Source of the DNA: JACCYJ01 sp038198775
GTDB lineage: Bacteria; Actinomycetota; Actinomycetes; Propionibacteriales; Nocardioidaceae
Assembly: GCA_038198775.1 (NCBI GenBank)
Contig: JBBPZV010000029.1
Span: 35,865 to 99,864 of the forward strand
Direction of reading: 5' to 3'
Length of the DNA: 64,000 nucleotides
Within the stretch, counting starts at the first letter, position 1. Every line of letters begins with the position of its first letter. A program made the translations under genes and the position numbers. Shown here in pieces: positions 7,266 to 16,060 of the stretch. Under the pieces are notes generated by a model, which saw only the letters and a program-made list of their open reading frames with translations, ran no database searches and was not told the origin of the DNA.

Positions 7266-7334
7266 GGCGGAACTGTACGGCGCGGGCTGCCATGGAGCAT
7301 GATGGGTGGACGTCCCGGACGAAGGAGGCAGATC

Positions 7335-7877
7335 GTGTCTAATGCCCTCGCGACCTCACGCCGCGTCAAGGCCATCGGGATCTTGGTCCTGCTGTTGGGA
7401 GTTTGGGGAGCCCTGGTCCCGTTCGTCGGGCCGACGTTCGGATACGACATGGGCGGCACGCCCGCGTGGACGTGGACCGAGAGCCACGCGACCCTCCACC
7501 TCGCTCCCGGAATCGCGGCGGTGCTCGGCGGCGCCTGGATGGCCGGGTCCAACCGCGTGTCCACCTCGCGGCTGGGCGCGCTGCTCGCCGCGGTGGCAGG
7601 CACGTGGTTCGTCATCGCTCCGTCGCTGCACCCGCTGTGGGCCGGGCAGAGCATGGGTGGCTCGATGAGCATGGGAGAGTCGGCCCTCTCGAGCGCGCTG
7701 ACGAGTCTCGGCTACCACTACGGCACCGGCGTGGTCATCGCCATGCTCGGCGCGTACGCGTTCGGCGTCTCGCCGCGCTCGCGGGCCGTCAGCGACGAGG
7801 TCACGGTCGCCGCTCGCCACGACGAGGCGGAGGGGTCGTCGGCGGACGAGCGTCCGCTCGCGGAGAGCCGCCGCTGA
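7335..7877 (+). CDS. Four-helix integral membrane protein of unknown function
   Basis: 180 aa from GTG with AAGGAGG 6 nt upstream. Four predicted membrane spans at about residues 12-32, 51-70, 79-101 and 126-146; a Met/Gly/Ser-rich loop (GQSMGGSMSMGES) lies between spans 3 and 4. The C-terminal ~30 residues are acidic and cytosolic. No family recognised; stands alone, divergent from the ATPase operon. Confidence 0.75.
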   Translation: MSNALATSRRVKAIGILVLLLGVWGALVPFVGPTFGYDMGGTPAWTWTESHATLHLAPGIAAVLGGAWMAGSNRVSTSRLGALLAAVAGTWFVIAPSLHPLWAGQSMGGSMSMGESALSSALTSLGYHYGTGVVIAMLGAYAFGVSPRSRAVSDEVTVAARHDEAEGSSADERPLAESRR

Positions 7878-7887
7878 CCGTGTCGGC

Positions 7888-8736
7888 TCAGTCCTCGCCG
7901 CGGGTGCGGGCGATGAGCCCGAGCGCGTCGAACGGTGCGTGCACCTTGACGTCGTTGTCGAAGTACACGTAGACGTCGAGGCCCGCCGCACGCCAGCGAA
8001 GCGCCTTGTCCGCCCAGCGGTCCAGCGCCTGCGGCGTGTATCCGCTGACGTACAGCTCGTCGGCGCCGTGCAGCCGGACGTAGACGAAGCCGGAGGTCAC
8101 GTCTTCGCGCTGCGGCCACCTGCCCGCGGTGTCGGCGACGACCAGGCCGATGTCGTGCTCGCGGAGCAGCTCGGGAAGCTCCGGGGTCGTGAAGCTGGCG
8201 TGGCGGACCTCGAGCGCGTGCCGGACGGGAATGTCGGTCGCGACCGTCGTGAGGGCACGGTCGGCCGGCACCTTGCCGTCGTGCGACGCTGCCAGCGAGG
8301 CCGCCTCCCCGGTGGTGCGCGGCAGCAGGTCGAAGAACCGGCGGAGCCGGTCGGCGTCGAACCCCAGCGTCGGGGGCAGCTGCCAGAGCACCGGGCCGAG
8401 CTTCGCGCCCAGGGCCAGCACACCGGAGGCGAAGAAGTTCGCCAGCGCGGTCTCGACACCGGCCAGCTTCTTCATGTGCGTGATGAAGCGGCCCCCCTTG
8501 ACCGCGAACACCAGGTCGTCCGGTGTCTGCTCCGACCAGGCCCGGTAGTAGTCCGGCCGCTGCAGGGAGTAGAACGAGCCGTTGATCTCGATCGAGGTGA
8601 ACCGCTCCCCCGCGTACGCCAGCTCTCGGCGTTGCGGCAGGCTCGCCGGGTAGAACACCCCCCGCCATGGCGGGTAACGCCAGCCGGAGATGCCGATGCG
8701 GATGGTCGGGCTGGCCTCGTCCACGCCTGACATCAT
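7888..8736 (-). CDS. DUF72 family protein (TIM-barrel, YecE-like)
   Basis: ~282 aa. Family hallmarks are in order: IRIGISGWRYPPWRGVFYP at the N-terminus, FTSIEINGSFYSLQRPDYYRAWSEQTPDDLVFAVKG, LGPVLWQLPPTLGFD, HALEVRHAS, and VYVRLHG near the C-terminus. DUF72 proteins are TIM barrels of uncertain function. Two adjacent ATGs (8736, 8733) are both possible starts. Divergent from the acetyltransferase gene at 8743 with only 6 bp between them. Confidence 0.88.
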   Translation of the reverse strand: MMSGVDEASPTIRIGISGWRYPPWRGVFYPASLPQRRELAYAGERFTSIEINGSFYSLQRPDYYRAWSEQTPDDLVFAVKGGRFITHMKKLAGVETALANFFASGVLALGAKLGPVLWQLPPTLGFDADRLRRFFDLLPRTTGEAASLAASHDGKVPADRALTTVATDIPVRHALEVRHASFTTPELPELLREHDIGLVVADTAGRWPQREDVTSGFVYVRLHGADELYVSGYTPQALDRWADKALRWRAAGLDVYVYFDNDVKVHAPFDALGLIARTRGED

Positions 8737-8742
8737 CGCGGG

Positions 8743-9291
8743 ATGGGCGCACCCACTGGCCCGCGGCACCTGCGCGCGGAGGCGATCGACACCGCTCGGC
8801 TTCGACTGGAGCCGCTGCGCGTCGAGCACGCCGACGAGCTCGTGGCCGGGCTCGACGACCCCGCGCTGCACGCCTACGTCGGCGGACAGCCCGCGACCTT
8901 GGCCCAGTTGCGCGGCCGTTTCCAGCTGAAGGCGCGGGGGATGTCGGACGACCTCGTCCAGACCTGGCTGAACTGGGTGGTGCGAGAGCGGGGCGCCCCG
9001 ACGGGCTTCGTCCAGGCAACCCTCACCCCGACCAGCGCCGGTCCACTGGCCGAGCTGGCCTGGGTGACCGGGGTCGAGCACCAGGGGCAGGGGTACGCCA
9101 CCGAGGCAGCCGCGGGCGTGGTCACCTGGCTGGGCGGCCGCGGCGTACGCCGGTTCATCGCGCACGTGCACCCGGCCAACGCTCCGTCGCGGCGGGTGGC
9201 CGCCCACCTCGGCATGCACCCCACCGACGTGGTCGTCGACGGTGAGACCGAGTGGGTGGTCAGCTCGAGCGAGCCGCCAGCCGCGCCTTGA
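8743..9291 (+). CDS. GNAT-family N-acetyltransferase
   Basis: 182 aa. N-terminal TARLRLEPLRVEHADELVAGLDDPAL and the acetyl-CoA-binding motif HQGQGYATEAA (Q-x-x-G-x-G/A type) identify a GNAT enzyme of the RimJ/RimL-like branch. HVHPANAPSRRVAAHLGM is the usual C-terminal helix/strand. Substrate unknown. Its 3' end overlaps the convergent desaturase gene by 32 bp. Confidence 0.85.
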   Translation: MGAPTGPRHLRAEAIDTARLRLEPLRVEHADELVAGLDDPALHAYVGGQPATLAQLRGRFQLKARGMSDDLVQTWLNWVVRERGAPTGFVQATLTPTSAGPLAELAWVTGVEHQGQGYATEAAAGVVTWLGGRGVRRFIAHVHPANAPSRRVAAHLGMHPTDVVVDGETEWVVSSSEPPAAP

Positions 9292-10204
9292 GCGAGTCGC
9301 GCTTGTCCTCGAAGCGGGCCGCCGCGACGTCCAGCGAGTCGAGGAACGCGGCGAGCTCGCTGCGGGCCAGCTCGCCGGACTCGTCGAGGCCCTCCAGCTC
9401 GAAGACCTTCCAGTAGCGCAGCACCGGCATCACCACGTCGTCGCGGTGCTGACGCAGGTCGTAGACGCCCGCCACCGCCATCTCGACGGCCTTGCGCGCG
9501 AAGCCGGCGATGCCGGCCCCAGGCATCTCGAAGGACGTGACCACGTCGGTGATCGCCCGCATCGCCCGGCTCGGCGCCAGCTGCAGCGCAGCGCTCAGCA
9601 GGTTGCGGTAGAAGACCATGTGGAGGTTCTCGTCGGCGGCGATCTTTGCCAGCAGCTGGTCGCACACCGGGTCGTCGGTGACCCGTCCGGTGTTGCGATG
9701 CGACACCCGCGTCGCCAGCTCCTGGAACGAGACGTAAGCGAGCGACCGGAGCAGGTCGTCGTGATGACTCGAGGTGAACCCGCTCGCCATGTGATCCATG
9801 CGCGCGCGCTCCAGCGCCACCGGGTCGACGGCCCGGGTCACCAGCAGGTAGTCGCGGATCGCGGCACCGTGCCGGCCTTCCTCGGCGGTCCAGCGGTGGA
9901 CCCACTCGCCCCAGGCGGCGTCGCGCCCGAAGAGGACTGCGATCTCGTGGTGATAGCTCGGAAGGTTGTCCTCGGTCAGCAGGTTGACGACCAACGCGGA
10001 CCGGGCGACGTCGCTGACGTGAGAGTCCTCCAGCCGCCACGGCTCTCCGCCGAGCACACCGTCGTACGTCCGCCCCTGGCTCCACGGCACGTACTCGTGC
10101 GGGAACCACTCCTTGGCCACGCGAAGGTGGCGGTCGAGGTTGGTCTCAACCACCGGTTCCAGCTCGAGCAGCAGCGACGTCTGGTCCAACGCTGTTGTCG
10201 TCAT
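9260..10204 (-). CDS. Acyl-ACP desaturase (stearoyl-ACP desaturase/DesA family)
   Basis: 314 aa. A soluble di-iron desaturase that inserts a double bond into acyl-ACP. It carries the two EExxH/DExxH-type iron sites, WTAEEGRHGAAIRDYL and IAADENLHMVFYRNLL, plus the family N-terminus LEPVVETNLDRHLRVAKEWFPHEYVPWSQG. Length fits the actinobacterial DesA class. The ATG at 10204 is 6 nt downstream of a TACGCT -10 box with no Shine-Dalgarno, so the mRNA is probably leaderless. A palindrome immediately upstream is a likely operator. Confidence 0.93.
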   Translation of the reverse strand: MTTTALDQTSLLLELEPVVETNLDRHLRVAKEWFPHEYVPWSQGRTYDGVLGGEPWRLEDSHVSDVARSALVVNLLTEDNLPSYHHEIAVLFGRDAAWGEWVHRWTAEEGRHGAAIRDYLLVTRAVDPVALERARMDHMASGFTSSHHDDLLRSLAYVSFQELATRVSHRNTGRVTDDPVCDQLLAKIAADENLHMVFYRNLLSAALQLAPSRAMRAITDVVTSFEMPGAGIAGFARKAVEMAVAGVYDLRQHRDDVVMPVLRYWKVFELEGLDESGELARSELAAFLDSLDVAAARFEDKRDSLKARLAARSS

Positions 10205-10210
10205 GGCGTC

Positions 10211-10216
10211 AGCGTA
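10211..10216 (-). promoter_or_regulatory. -10 box (TACGCT) of leaderless desaturase promoter
   Basis: Read on the minus strand, TACGCT is separated from the ATG at 10204 by exactly 6 nt (GACGCC), placing the transcription start on or next to the start codon. Confidence 0.55.
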
Positions 10217-10232
10217 CCTACGCAACCGTAGG
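10217..10232. promoter_or_regulatory. Inverted-repeat operator upstream of acyl-ACP desaturase
   Basis: CCTACG-CAAC-CGTAGG is a perfect 6-bp dyad with a 4-bp spacer directly abutting the -10 box, where a bound TetR-type repressor would block RNA polymerase. Fatty-acid genes in actinobacteria are commonly under such control; no regulator gene is adjacent. Confidence 0.5.
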
Positions 10233-10254
10233 AATGCGCCACCCCACCGCCCGC

Positions 10255-10716
10255 TCAGCCAAGCGTGGCCTCCAAGACGGCGGAGGTGACGGCGCCGTAC
10301 GCCAGGTGGGGCAGCGCGTCGGCGACCCACGCCTCGGCGGTCCACGTCCTTGGGTCGCTGACGCCCAGGCCCGCCATCGGCCCCGTGGAGCCAGCCATCG
10401 CCAGCCCGGCGGCGACGACCGACCCGAGCAGCGTCCCCGGCCGGAAACCGGCGGCTCGCAGGCCCGCCAGCACGACGCCGACGCCGACGCCGGTGGCGAT
10501 GCCGCTGAGCGCTCCCAGTCCCTGCACCCGGTTGCTCCGGGCCTCACCTTGGCCCGGGACCTGCATGTCGAGCCGGTCGGCGACCGCCTCGACGGTGGCC
10601 TCGGGGGTGCCGCTGGAGCCGCGGCCCCGCAGGACCATGTCGGCGTAGGTCGCGCCGTTGAGGGCAGTCGTTCCGGCAGCACCGGCGGCCGCACCTGCCA
10701 GCAGGCTTCTGATCAT
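10255..10716 (-). CDS. Small membrane protein of unknown function
   Basis: 153 aa. Gly/Ala-rich hydrophobic segments at residues ~3-22, 66-88, 92-112 and 130-150 suggest a three- or four-span membrane protein. A polar stretch RGRGSSGTPEATVEAVADRLDM lies after the first span. This resembles a small actinobacterial membrane family often annotated as hypothetical. A TAGGCT -10 box ends 6 nt before the ATG, so it is probably leaderless. Confidence 0.72.
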   Translation of the reverse strand: MIRSLLAGAAAGAAGTTALNGATYADMVLRGRGSSGTPEATVEAVADRLDMQVPGQGEARSNRVQGLGALSGIATGVGVGVVLAGLRAAGFRPGTLLGSVVAAGLAMAGSTGPMAGLGVSDPRTWTAEAWVADALPHLAYGAVTSAVLEATLG

Positions 10717-10722
10717 GCGGTC

Positions 10723-10728
10723 AGCCTA
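10723..10728 (-). promoter_or_regulatory. -10 box (TAGGCT) of a leaderless promoter
   Basis: TAGGCT on the minus strand, then GACCGC (6 nt), then the ATG at 10716. Same geometry as the desaturase promoter. Confidence 0.5.
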
Positions 10729-10819
10729 ACCTCAGACCGCGCGCCGAAGCTCGATCAGGCGCAGTCGCAGTCGCAGCCTCCGCTCAAAGTCGCCGAACGG
10801 GTGCCGATCCCGCCCGCTG

Positions 10820-11266
10820 TCATCGGACTCCCAGGTGTTGGCGCAGACCACGTTCACCGGCGCGCATCATGACCGCGTGGTTCAGCGCGAACAACGGCCG
10901 GGTCAGCGGACCGAGGCGCCGCAGCAGTGCCAGGGTCAGCACCACCTGCTGCTCGTATCGCAGCGGCTCGCGCTCGGGCTGCGAGGGGACCGTCCATCTT
11001 GACCATCCGGTCATGTCCCCTTCGAGATGAGCCGTCAGAATACCGGCAGCGCGGTCGATGTTCTCTTGTCGAGTCAGGACCCGCAGCGAGTACGGCAACA
11101 CCGAACGCACCGTCACGACGGCGGACTCGTCGTCGTGACGTTCGACGTGTCGCACCTGCGGCCACCATCGTGGGTAGCCACCGAGGTCGGCGAGCACGTC
11201 GAAAAGCTCGCCGCGGCCGACGGGAACTTCCCACCGGCTCGCGAAGTGGTAGGAGTGGAGCTCGAT
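10820..11266 (-). CDS. SRPBCC (polyketide cyclase/START-like) protein with apparent ATC start
   Basis: Read from ATC at 11266 the product is 148 aa and begins ELHSYHFASRWEVPVGRGELFDVLADLGGYPRWWPQV, the normal N-terminus of small SRPBCC hydrophobic-cavity proteins. No ATG, GTG or TTG exists between the preceding in-frame stop and GTG at 11197; starting there would remove the first strand and helix (23 residues). AGAGGA lies 5-6 nt before the ATC. Either ATC is used as a rare start, the codon was ATG and mutated, or a shortened product is made. Ligand unknown. Confidence 0.65.
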   Translation of the reverse strand: MELHSYHFASRWEVPVGRGELFDVLADLGGYPRWWPQVRHVERHDDESAVVTVRSVLPYSLRVLTRQENIDRAAGILTAHLEGDMTGWSRWTVPSQPEREPLRYEQQVVLTLALLRRLGPLTRPLFALNHAVMMRAGERGLRQHLGVR

Positions 11267-11400
11267 GCCCGTCCTCTTTCGTCGAAGGTTGCCGCGTCGA
11301 GCATCCGCATCGAGAGCACCGGCGTCAACTTCGCCGTCCGGCTGACTCCTGCGACACCGGCCGTGTCACCCTGACCCAGCGATCGCGGAGAGGAGCGGGG

Positions 11401-12354
11401 ATGGCAGGCAACGGCCAACGGGTGGTGGTGGCGTTGGGCGGCAACGCGCTGCTGCGCCGGGGTGAGCCCATGACGGTGGTCAACCAGCGGCGCAGCATCG
11501 TCGCGGCGTGCACGGCGCTGGCACCGGTGGCGCTCGAGCACCAGCTGGTGATCTCCCACGGCAACGGGCCGCAGGTCGGGCTGCTGGCATTGCAGGCAGC
11601 AGCGTACGACGAGAGCTCCGAGTCGCCGTTCGATGTCCTCGGCGCGCAGACCGAGGGGATGATCGGCTACCTCATCGAGCAGGAGCTCGGCAACCTGCTG
11701 CCGTTCGAGAAGCCGCTCGCGACAATGCTCACCATGTGCGAGGTCGACCCGCAGGACGTGGCGTTCGCGGACCCGACCAAGTTCGTCGGACCGGTCTACG
11801 ACGAAGACCAGGCGCGGGAGCTGGAACGGCGCCGCGGGTGGACGCTGAAACGTGACGGCGAGCACTGGCGGCGGGTGGTGCCCTCACCCCTGCCGTTGCG
11901 GGTCTTCGAGCTGCGTCCGGTGCGCTGGCTGCTGGACCAGGGCTGCGTGGTGATCTGTGCGGGCGGCGGTGGTATCCCGACGATGTACAAGCCCGGCACG
12001 AAGACGCTCGTCGGTGTGGAGGCTGTCATCGACAAGGACCGCGCCAGCGCCGTCCTCGCCCGCGAGCTCGACGCGGACACGCTGGTGATCGCCACCGACG
12101 TGGACGGGCTCTACTTCGACTGGGGCACACCACGGCAGCGTGCGGTGTCTCGCGCCCACCCGGACTTCTTGTCGCGGCTCGAGTTCGCGGCCGGCTCGAT
12201 GGGTCCGAAGGTGAGCGCCGCCGTCGAGTTCGCCGAGCTCACCGGCAGGGAGGCCGTCCTGGGTGCCCTGCAGGACCTGCCCGAGCTGCTGGCGGGCCGC
12301 GGCGGCACCCGGATCTCGCCTCGCTTCGACGGCCTCACCTTCCGCCGAGGCTGA
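11401..12354 (+). CDS. arcC: Carbamate kinase
   Basis: 317 aa, usual length. Catalyses reversible transfer of phosphate between carbamoyl phosphate and ADP, the ATP-making last step of arginine deiminase-type fermentation. Amino-acid-kinase motifs are clear: VVVALGGNALLRRGE (8-22), ISHGNGPQVGLLALQ, GAQTEGMIGYLIEQEL, VICAGGGGIP, and IDKDRASAVLARELDADTLVIATDVD. No arcA/arcB adjacent, so it may work with purine or allantoin catabolism genes elsewhere. AGGAG lies upstream of the ATG. Confidence 0.93.
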   Translation: MAGNGQRVVVALGGNALLRRGEPMTVVNQRRSIVAACTALAPVALEHQLVISHGNGPQVGLLALQAAAYDESSESPFDVLGAQTEGMIGYLIEQELGNLLPFEKPLATMLTMCEVDPQDVAFADPTKFVGPVYDEDQARELERRRGWTLKRDGEHWRRVVPSPLPLRVFELRPVRWLLDQGCVVICAGGGGIPTMYKPGTKTLVGVEAVIDKDRASAVLARELDADTLVIATDVDGLYFDWGTPRQRAVSRAHPDFLSRLEFAAGSMGPKVSAAVEFAELTGREAVLGALQDLPELLAGRGGTRISPRFDGLTFRRG

Positions 12355-12392
12355 GTGCTTGCCGTCAAGGTCGGCGGGTCACCGCAGAAGCG

Positions 12393-13766
12393 TCAGTCAC
12401 CGCCGCGAGGCTCGGGCTCGACGACCGCCAGCCAACGCTGGTAGGCGGCCTCCACTCGGGCGTCCGGTCGATGTTCGACGACCTGGACGCGGACGCTGGG
12501 CCGGACGGGGCGCCCGACACTCGCGGCCGCGAGCAAGGCGGCGCCCAGCGCGGAAGCACTGCGCAGCGGCACGTACGCCAGCGGCCGGGCCAGGCAGTCG
12601 GCGAGCAGCTGCCGGACGAACGGTTCGCGGGCACCACCTCCGGAAAGCACCAACGGGCCGGCGGCGGCGCCCAAAAGCTCGACCGAGCGCCGGATCGAGA
12701 ACGTGACCGCCTCGAACGCCGCCCGAGCCAGCTCCGCGATCCCGAACCCGGTGTCCAGCCAGCCGACACGTGCAGCTAGGGCCAGCGGCGCCCGCTCACC
12801 AGTGGCGAACGGCACGAACACCGCGCCGGCTCCAGGCTGCGCCGTTCGGGCCGCGGCCAGCAGCGCGGCCCAGTCCAGTCCCAGGCCATCGGCCGCCCAG
12901 GCCAGCGCCAGCCCAGCATTGCGAATGCCCACCATCTCGTACCAGCCGGTCCCCGTGTCGGCCACCAGATGGCGGCCTGGGGGACGCCATGGTTGCGGCA
13001 GCGCGGTCCGACGGGCCACCTGCGCACCGCTGCCGAGGTTGACCACCAGCGCATCCGGCGCGTCCGCTGCGGCGGTCATGGCCGCCAACGCGCAGGCAGT
13101 GTCCGCACCGCCGGTAGCCACCCCGACATCGTCGGTGGTGCTCCCCACCACCTCGGCCGATCCGCGCACCACCGGCAGCTGCTCGGCGTCGACGCCGGCG
13201 AGTGCCAGTGCCGGAGCCGACCAGGTGTCCGCCGGCAGATCCCACAGCAGCGTCGCGGAGGCGTCGCTGCGATCGGTAGCCCGGTCCCCGGTGAGCTGAC
13301 CGCGCAGCCAGTCCTTGGGTGCCAGCACGGTGGTGCCGCGCCGGGACTCCGGCTCCAAAGCGGACAGCCAACCCAGCATCGGACCCGCCATCCCGGCGTC
13401 GACCGGTCCCAGTCGGCCATCGAGCTCGCTGGACAACCGCTGCCACTGCCCCAGCATCGCCTCGGCCCGCCGGTCCGGCCACAACATCGCCGGTCGCACC
13501 GCCTTGCCCGCCTCGTCTGCGAGCACGACACCGTGCATCTGCCCGCAGAGGGCGATTGCGGTAACCCCGTCGTCCGTACCGGCCAGGGCGGCCCGCGCCC
13601 GGTTCAGCGCCCGGAGCCAGACGTCCGGGTCGGTCTCCGCCCACCCGGGGCGGGGCGAGCTGAGCGGATAGCCGGCCTCGGCGTTCGCGCGTACGGCACC
13701 GTCCTCGCCCAGCACCGTGGCCTTGAGACCGCTGGTGCCCAGGTCGACGCCGAGATAGCCCCGCAC
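12393..13766 (-). CDS. xylB: Xylulokinase (FGGY carbohydrate kinase)
   Basis: 457 aa from GTG at 13766. N-terminal GYLGVDLGTSGLKATVLGEDG is the FGGY phosphate-binding motif; IALCGQMHGVVLAD and PAMLWPDRRA are typical of xylulokinases; VLSGGGAREPFVRQLLADCL is the C-terminal FGGY signature. Phosphorylates D-xylulose to xylulose 5-phosphate. No xylose isomerase or transporter is adjacent, so the sugar is inferred from family resemblance. CACAAT, 6 nt before the GTG, is a near-consensus leaderless -10. Divergent from the transhydrogenase gene. Confidence 0.87.
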   Translation of the reverse strand: MRGYLGVDLGTSGLKATVLGEDGAVRANAEAGYPLSSPRPGWAETDPDVWLRALNRARAALAGTDDGVTAIALCGQMHGVVLADEAGKAVRPAMLWPDRRAEAMLGQWQRLSSELDGRLGPVDAGMAGPMLGWLSALEPESRRGTTVLAPKDWLRGQLTGDRATDRSDASATLLWDLPADTWSAPALALAGVDAEQLPVVRGSAEVVGSTTDDVGVATGGADTACALAAMTAAADAPDALVVNLGSGAQVARRTALPQPWRPPGRHLVADTGTGWYEMVGIRNAGLALAWAADGLGLDWAALLAAARTAQPGAGAVFVPFATGERAPLALAARVGWLDTGFGIAELARAAFEAVTFSIRRSVELLGAAAGPLVLSGGGAREPFVRQLLADCLARPLAYVPLRSASALGAALLAAASVGRPVRPSVRVQVVEHRPDARVEAAYQRWLAVVEPEPRGGD

Positions 13767-13824
13767 GAACGCATTGTGACCGACCGGTGTTGCGCAACCG
13801 GCTGATCGCTGCTGACCTTGGCAC

Positions 13825-15237
13825 ATGAGCGACGAGTCGTACGACTACGAGCTGCTGGTTGTGGGCAGCGGCCCAGGTGGTCAGCGGGCGGCGATCGCGG
13901 CCGCCAAGCTCGGCCGCAAGGTCGCGGTCGTCGAACGGCGCGGCATGCTCGGCGGGGTGTGCATCAACACCGGCACGATCCCCAGCAAGACGCTGCGGGA
14001 GGCTGTGCTCTACCTGACCGGGATGGCCCAGCGCGACATGTACGGCGCCAGCTACCGCCTCAAGCAGAACATCACGATCGCCGACCTCACCGCCCGCACG
14101 CAGCACGTCATCGGCCGCGAGACCGAGGTGATCCGCAGCCAGCTGCTGCGCAACCACGTCGAGATGCTGATCGGCACGGCAGCGTTCGTGGACCCCCACA
14201 CGCTCAGCGTCAGTGGCGGCGGCGAGCGCCGAACCGTGAGCGCGGACAAGATCGTGCTCGCGCCCGGCACCTGCCCCGCCCGCCCCGCGCACGTGGAGTT
14301 CGACGAGCAGCACGTCGTGGACTCCGACGGCATCCTCGAGCTCGAGCACATCCCGGCCACGATGGTGGTCGTCGGGGCCGGAGTCGTCGGCATCGAGTAC
14401 GCATCGATGTTCGCCGCCCTCGGCACCCGTGTGACAGTCATCGACCGGCGCCCGTCGATGCTGGAGTTCTGCGACGAGGAGATCGTCGAGTCGCTGCGCT
14501 TCCACCTGCGCGACCTGGCGGTGTCGTTCCGCTTCGGCGAGCAGGTCGAGAAGGTCGAGATCGGGGCCCGAGGCGTCATCACCACACTCGCCAGCGGCAA
14601 GCGCATCGCTGCCGAGACCGTGCTGTACTCCGCCGGCCGGCAGGGCGCCACCGACGAGCTGGACCTCGACCGCGCCGGGCTGTTGCCGGACTCCCGGGGC
14701 CGCCTGGAGGTCGACGACTGCTTCCGCACCTCGGTCGACCACATCTTCGCGGTCGGCGACGTGGTCGGCTTCCCTGCGCTGGCGGCCACCAGCATGGAGC
14801 AGGGACGCCTGGCGGCGCTGCACGCGCTCGGCGAGCCGGCCGGTTCGATCACCGCGCTGCAGCCGATCGGCATCTACACGATCCCCGAGATCTCCTACGT
14901 CGGTCAGACCGAGGGCCAGCTGACCAGTGAGGCGGTCCCGTACGAGGTGGGCGTCTCCCGCTACCGGGAGCTCGCCCGCGGGCAGATCGTGGGTGACTCG
15001 TACGGCATGCTCAAGCTCTTGGTGCACTCCTCCGAGCGCACGCTGCTCGGCGTGCACGTCTTCGGCACCGGGGCCACCGATCTCGTGCACACCGGCCAGG
15101 CGGTGATGGGTTGCGGGGGGAGCATCGACTACCTGGTGGACACCGTTTTCAACTATCCGACGCTGTCGGAGGCGTACAAGGTCGCAGCGCTCGACGCCAC
15201 CAACAAGCTGCGCAGCCTGGAGACGCTGCTGGACTGA
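13825..15237 (+). CDS. sthA: Soluble pyridine nucleotide transhydrogenase
   Basis: 470 aa flavoprotein of the disulfide-reductase fold. FAD site GSGPGGQRAA (14-23). The usual redox CxxxxC is replaced by GVCINTGTIPSKTLREA, in which the second Cys is Thr; this single-Cys version is the mark of SthA rather than lipoamide or glutathione reductase. NAD(P) site VVGAGVVGIEYASMFAALG, and FAD/dimer segment DHIFAVGDVVG. It moves hydride between NADPH and NAD+ in the cytosol. Confidence 0.93.
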   Translation: MSDESYDYELLVVGSGPGGQRAAIAAAKLGRKVAVVERRGMLGGVCINTGTIPSKTLREAVLYLTGMAQRDMYGASYRLKQNITIADLTARTQHVIGRETEVIRSQLLRNHVEMLIGTAAFVDPHTLSVSGGGERRTVSADKIVLAPGTCPARPAHVEFDEQHVVDSDGILELEHIPATMVVVGAGVVGIEYASMFAALGTRVTVIDRRPSMLEFCDEEIVESLRFHLRDLAVSFRFGEQVEKVEIGARGVITTLASGKRIAAETVLYSAGRQGATDELDLDRAGLLPDSRGRLEVDDCFRTSVDHIFAVGDVVGFPALAATSMEQGRLAALHALGEPAGSITALQPIGIYTIPEISYVGQTEGQLTSEAVPYEVGVSRYRELARGQIVGDSYGMLKLLVHSSERTLLGVHVFGTGATDLVHTGQAVMGCGGSIDYLVDTVFNYPTLSEAYKVAALDATNKLRSLETLLD

Positions 15238-15297
15238 GCGCCTGACGCACTTCCACAGCGGTGGCGCCGAAGCCCGGCGCAGGCCGCCCGGGCTGGT

Positions 15298-15303
15298 TAC
15301 GCT
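15298..15303 (+). promoter_or_regulatory. -10 box (TACGCT) of leaderless promoter for pgmB-GH65 operon
   Basis: TACGCT, then 7 nt, then the GTG at 15311, with no Shine-Dalgarno between. The same hexamer precedes the desaturase gene. Confidence 0.5.
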
Positions 15304-15310
15304 CACGGCT

Positions 15311-16060
15311 GTGAGCACCGGCCTGCCCGCGCGGATCCGCGCCTGCCTGTTCGACCTGGACGGGGTGCTGACGAGCACCGTCGTGCTGCATCAGGAGGCC
15401 TGGAAGCAGACCTTCGACGACTTCCTGCGCCGCCGCGACGGCGAGGCCTTCGCGCCGTTCACACCGCACGACTACAACGCCCACGTCGACGGGCGCCCAC
15501 GAGCCGACGGCGTGCGCGGGTTCCTACGCTCCCGCGGCGTCGACTTGCCGGAGGGAGCCCCGGACGACCCGCCGGGTGACGAGACCGTCAACGCCGTGGG
15601 CAACCGCAAGAACGAGCTGCTGCTGCGCGTCATCGACGAGCGCGGCGTGGACCCCTATCCGGGTTCGGTGCGCTATCTCGAGGTCGTCCAGGAAGCGGGG
15701 CTGGGAATCGCGGTGGTGACGTCGTCGGCCAACGGTGCGGCGGTGCTCAGCGTCTCCGGCCTAGAGCGCTTCGTGCAGGCTCGCATCGACGGGGTGGTGA
15801 TAGCCGAGCGGCACCTGTCCGGCAAGCCGGCGCCGGACTCGTTCCTCGCGGGGGCCCGAGCCTTGGGCGTCGGCCCGGGGGGCGCGGCGGTGTTCGAGGA
15901 CGCGCTGTCCGGCGTTCAGGCCGGCCGGGCCGGAAACTTCGGCTTCGTGGTCGGGGTCGACCGGGCGCAGCAGGCCGACGCACTGCGCGCGCACGGCGCC
16001 GACGTGGTGGTCGGTGACCTTGCGGATCTGCTGGAGTCGGCTGGAGGGAGCGAGCGATGA
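15311..16060 (+). CDS. pgmB: Beta-phosphoglucomutase (HAD superfamily)
   Basis: 249 aa. Converts beta-glucose 1-phosphate to glucose 6-phosphate. HAD motifs: RACLFDLDGVLTSTVVLHQEAWK (nucleophile and general-acid Asp in DLDGV), VVTSSANG, and SGKPAPDSFLAGA followed by AAVFEDALSGVQAGRAG. The cap contains the usual DGRPRADGVRGFLRSRG substrate loop. It overlaps the GH65 gene by 4 nt (ATGA), so it would consume the beta-glucose 1-phosphate that the phosphorylase releases. Confidence 0.92.
   Translation: MSTGLPARIRACLFDLDGVLTSTVVLHQEAWKQTFDDFLRRRDGEAFAPFTPHDYNAHVDGRPRADGVRGFLRSRGVDLPEGAPDDPPGDETVNAVGNRKNELLLRVIDERGVDPYPGSVRYLEVVQEAGLGIAVVTSSANGAAVLSVSGLERFVQARIDGVVIAERHLSGKPAPDSFLAGARALGVGPGGAAVFEDALSGVQAGRAGNFGFVVGVDRAQQADALRAHGADVVVGDLADLLESAGGSER

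Noticed and set aside
12796..15378. Very long reading frame on the minus strand (860 codons)
   Set aside because: It lies antisense to xylulokinase and sthA; its product is low-complexity with no family motif, typical of high-GC shadow frames.
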